From the NCBI GenBank assembly GCA_017882555.1, contig JADGPH010000035.1, positions 1 through 7,852 of the forward strand: a stretch of DNA of 7,852 bases, given 5' to 3'. The position numbers and the translations under genes are program-made. Position 1 is the first letter of the stretch. Every line of letters starts with the position of its first letter. This DNA comes from Thermoleophilia bacterium. GTDB lineage: Bacteria > Actinomycetota > Thermoleophilia > Miltoncostaeales > Miltoncostaeaceae. Below are positions 5,617-7,852 of this stretch, in pieces. The notes beneath the pieces are model-generated. The model searched no databases, was not told the DNA's origin, and saw only the letters and a list, made by a program, of their open reading frames with translations.

Positions 5617-6075
5617 ATGACCTCATCCGATGATCTTGTCCAACGCTTGGACACCGACGCCAAGCAGGCGCTTCGCGATGGCGACAAGCTTCGCCTGTCG
5701 GTGCTGCGCCGTGGTCGGGCCGCATTCAAGAACGCCGAAATCGAGGCTCGCGGCGGAGGCTCCGCACCAGATCCCGTGCGCATCCTGCAGGGCCTTGCCA
5801 AGCGCCACCGGGAATCGATCGAGCAATTCGCCCTGGGCGGGCGCCAGGATCTCGTTGACCGAGAGACCGCGGAGTTGGCGATCCTGGACGAATACCTCCC
5901 CGTCCAGGCCAGCGATGCCGAAATCGAAGCGGTAGTACGCGAGATCGCGGCCGATGCCGGGATCACCGACCCCAAGCAACTGGGCAGGATTATGAAGCCA
6001 GCACTGGACCGTTTGGGTTCGGGCGCCGACGGTGGGCGGGTGCGGGAGATCGCCCAGCGGGTGCTCGGCGGGTGA
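5617..6075 (+). CDS. yqeY: GatB/YqeY family protein
   Basis: YqeY proteins consist of the helical domain found at the C-terminus of GatB, the tRNA-binding subunit of Glu/Asp-tRNA amidotransferase, and are thought to bind tRNA; their exact role is not settled. The 152-aa product is of normal length. It shows DKLRLSVLRRGRAAFKNAEIE (23-43), the stretch AKRHRESIEQF (61-71), the hallmark AELAILDEYLP (85-95), then DPKQLGRIMKPAL (118-130) and GADGGRV (136-142), which matches the family ending G.ADG..V. It is the first gene of a compact three-gene operon: its stop overlaps the DUF427 start by GTGA, and a leaderless promoter is likely just upstream. No GatB partner lies in this window. Confidence 0.95.
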   Translation: MTSSDDLVQRLDTDAKQALRDGDKLRLSVLRRGRAAFKNAEIEARGGGSAPDPVRILQGLAKRHRESIEQFALGGRQDLVDRETAELAILDEYLPVQASDAEIEAVVREIAADAGITDPKQLGRIMKPALDRLGSGADGGRVREIAQRVLGG

Positions 6076-6587
6076 ATCTGCGACGGCGACCACGCGGGGT
6101 TGCCCCGGTCACGGCCGGACCGGGTCAAGAATCGGCCTGGGACTACCCGCGGCCGGCGCGTTGCGAGCTCACCGATCGGCACCTGATCGTGATCTTCGGC
6201 CGCGAGGTCGTCGCTGAGACCCGCCGGGCATATCGCGTGCTCGAGACGAGTCACCCGCCCGGGTACTACATCCCGACTCGCGACTGGCGAACGCCTGTGC
6301 TGGTGCCCGTCCCCGGATCGAGCTGGTGTGAGTGGAAGGGTCAGGCGCAGTACTACGACGTGCACGCGGCGGGCCAGACCGCCCGTCACGCCGCCTGGGG
6401 TTATCCGGAGCCGACCCCCGCATTTGCCGCGATCGCCGACTGCGTGTCGGTCTATCCTGGACTGGTGGAGCGCTGCGTGGTTGACGGCATCGAGGTGATC
6501 CCGCAAGCGGGGGGCTTCTACGGCGGATGGATTACGCCCAACGTCGTTGGGCCGTTCAAGGGTGAATCCGGGACCTGGGGCTGGTAG
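6072..6587 (+). CDS. DUF427 domain protein
   Basis: DUF427 proteins are widespread small, beta-rich, cytosolic proteins whose function is not established. The 171-aa product carries the whole family pattern: ESAWDYPRPA (20-29), AETRRAYRVLETSHPPGYYI (48-67), SWCEWKGQAQYYDV (84-97), AAWGYPEPTPAFAAIA (107-122), VYPG (127-130), and PQAGGFYGGWITP (144-156) running into GPFKG..GTWGW at the C-terminal end. About the first 18 residues are basic and not part of the domain. The GTG start overlaps the yqeY stop as GTGA, and the next in-frame start would sit well inside, so coupling supports this start. The invariant tryptophans, tyrosines and glycines suggest a ligand-binding pocket (inference). It sits 4 bp before the ThyX-like gene, and this pairing is the only clue to its role. 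Confidence 0.93.
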   Translation: MNLRRRPRGVAPVTAGPGQESAWDYPRPARCELTDRHLIVIFGREVVAETRRAYRVLETSHPPGYYIPTRDWRTPVLVPVPGSSWCEWKGQAQYYDVHAAGQTARHAAWGYPEPTPAFAAIADCVSVYPGLVERCVVDGIEVIPQAGGFYGGWITPNVVGPFKGESGTWGW

Positions 6588-6591
6588 CTCG

Positions 6592-7852
6592 ATGGCGAAT
6601 CTCGACGATACCGGGAGTGGCCCAATTGCCACCGATCTCACTGACGCCGAGCGGGACCGACTGGCACCGTATGTCAGCGACACGATCGGCCCCGTGTTCG
6701 CGCTCACCAACCTCCCCGAAACCGTCAAGGGCGCGCTGTTTGCGCGCTACTCACGCAGCACAAAATCCCTGCGGCGCCTGCTCGTCGACGAGTTTCTGAG
6801 TGAGAGCGATGAGGTGGTGGCCGGCCCAGGTCCCGGTCAGTCGCACGCCGATGCCCTCTACCAGCGGGTCTTGGCCGACTACGGAGACGACTCCGTCGCC
6901 CAACTCGGCGGTGCGCACATCGCCGTCGAAGGCGCGTCCAATGTCCTGACAAAGATCTTGCAGTGGGGACGCCTGGCGAGCTATCTCGAGCAGTCAACCC
7001 GGTATATCGCCTACACGGACCGGCCCGGCGGCCACTGGCGGTATTACACCCCGCCCGATGTCGCCTCCCACCCGGTGGCCGGTCCCGCGTTTACCCAGAC
7101 CCTTGACCGATCGTTTGCAATCTATTCACAGCTCCTTGCACCCATGAGCGCATACTGGGATTCCCAGGTACCGGTCGATGACAGCCCGGCCACCGCACGC
7201 ACTCGCGCAGTGCGCGCCCGTGCGCTGGACAGCCTGCGTGGCCTGCTTCCGGCAGCCACACGGTCCAACGTTGGCATCTTTGCCTCCGGACAAGCGTACG
7301 AAGCCCTACTTATGCGGCTCATCGCCCACCCCCTTCCCGAGGCCCGCGAAGCCGGCGAACGGATTCTCGCCCAGTTGCGTGCGGTGATCCCCGCGTTCGT
7401 GACGCGTGTCGATCGCCCCGATCGCGGACTGCGCCATGCGGCCTATCTCCAGGAGACCGAACAGGGCACTGCAGCGGTCGGGCGCAAGGTCTTGCCACCG
7501 AGGGCCGGGGTGGCACACGAACCCGAGGTGTCGTTGCGCGAGTGGGATCCCGACGGCGAGACGCGCGTGATCGCGCATGCCCTGTGGCCGTCCTCGGGCC
7601 GCGGTTACGACGAGGTGCACGCCGCCGTCACCGCGATGTCGCTGACCGAGCGTGCCGCGGTGCTGGCCGCCTATGAGGGCCCCCGGGCCGATCGGCGCCA
7701 CAAGCCCGGCCGTGCGTTGGAAGCAACGAGCTACACCTTCGAGATTGTGTGCGATTACGGCGCGTATCGCGACCTTCAGCGCCACCGGATGCTCACCCTG
7801 CAGGCCCAACCGCTTGGCGTCAGCCTCGGCTGGTCGTTGCCCGACGAGGTCA
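6592..7852 (+). CDS. ThyX-superfamily protein with two diverged tandem ThyX-like halves, C-terminus cut by window edge
   Basis: ThyX is the FAD-dependent thymidylate synthase, normally about 220-250 aa with the signature RHRxxSxNExSxRY. This protein is already 420 residues at the window edge and has two regions resembling ThyX. In the first (about 35-270, starting with ALFARYSRSTKSLRRLLVDEF), the segment at 125-138 reads WGRLASYLEQSTRY. It keeps Arg127, Ser130, Glu133, Ser135, Arg137 and Tyr138 but lacks the first Arg, the His and the Asn. In the second, FEIVCDYGAYRDLQ leads to RHRMLTLQAQPLGV at 397-410, keeping RHR but losing the Glu, Ser, Arg and Tyr. Long relatives are, as I recall, usually named FAD-dependent thymidylate synthase; whether they make dTMP is doubtful from these motifs. 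The start ATG follows the DUF427 stop by 4 bp with only a weak GGGG upstream. It is probably translated with yqeY and DUF427 as one operon. Confidence 0.85.
   Translation, partial: MANLDDTGSGPIATDLTDAERDRLAPYVSDTIGPVFALTNLPETVKGALFARYSRSTKSLRRLLVDEFLSESDEVVAGPGPGQSHADALYQRVLADYGDDSVAQLGGAHIAVEGASNVLTKILQWGRLASYLEQSTRYIAYTDRPGGHWRYYTPPDVASHPVAGPAFTQTLDRSFAIYSQLLAPMSAYWDSQVPVDDSPATARTRAVRARALDSLRGLLPAATRSNVGIFASGQAYEALLMRLIAHPLPEAREAGERILAQLRAVIPAFVTRVDRPDRGLRHAAYLQETEQGTAAVGRKVLPPRAGVAHEPEVSLREWDPDGETRVIAHALWPSSGRGYDEVHAAVTAMSLTERAAVLAAYEGPRADRRHKPGRALEATSYTFEIVCDYGAYRDLQRHRMLTLQAQPLGVSLGWSLPDEV

Noticed and set aside
5571..6728. Minus-strand open frame of 385 codons
   Set aside because: It lies antisense to yqeY and DUF427, both of which match known families along their whole length. 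The product is Arg/Ser-rich low-complexity sequence, the usual result of reading high-GC coding DNA backwards.

Overview
The window reads as chromosomal core DNA from a high-GC actinobacterium. The strongest clue to lineage is the CysM/CysO/Mec sulfur-carrier route to cysteine, a route best known from Mycobacterium tuberculosis. 4-bp GTGA stop/start overlaps and TAnnnT -10 elements placed 6-7 bases before a start codon also fit Actinobacteria. The MoeZ-like protein has the opposite domain order to mycobacterial MoeZ, and an unusual long ThyX-like protein is present. Both point away from Mycobacterium towards another, perhaps deep-branching, lineage; the exact lineage cannot be told. I see no mobile elements, tRNAs, rRNAs or CRISPR arrays.

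Left part (1-3444, all minus strand): an operon read right to left as moeZ-like, cysO, cysM, mec, followed after 79 bp by msrA, which runs off the left edge. The first four genes are tightly packed (GTGA overlap, 9-bp gap, GTGA overlap) and together encode a near-complete protein-thiocarboxylate cysteine pathway. The rhodanese-ThiF protein activates and sulfurates CysO, CysM joins CysO-COSH to O-phosphoserine, and the JAMM protease Mec releases cysteine. CysO here does not end in Gly-Gly but carries five more residues (ATASR), so it probably needs C-terminal trimming before it can work. msrA seems to have its own leaderless-type promoter.

Middle (3445-4224): a divergent control region with a TATAAT box and a 15-bp inverted repeat separates moeZ from a small zinc-ribbon-like protein on the plus strand. 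That gene converges with a 74-aa minus-strand protein of unknown function, which is in turn divergent from rarA across 146 bp.

Right part (4225-7852, all plus strand): rarA (replication-fork AAA+ ATPase), then yqeY (GatB/YqeY family) with a probable leaderless promoter, a DUF427 protein overlapping yqeY by GTGA, and, 4 bp further on, a long ThyX-superfamily protein cut by the window end. That protein appears to be two ThyX-like halves in tandem. Each keeps a different part of the ThyX signature, so its annotation as an ordinary thymidylate synthase would be doubtful.
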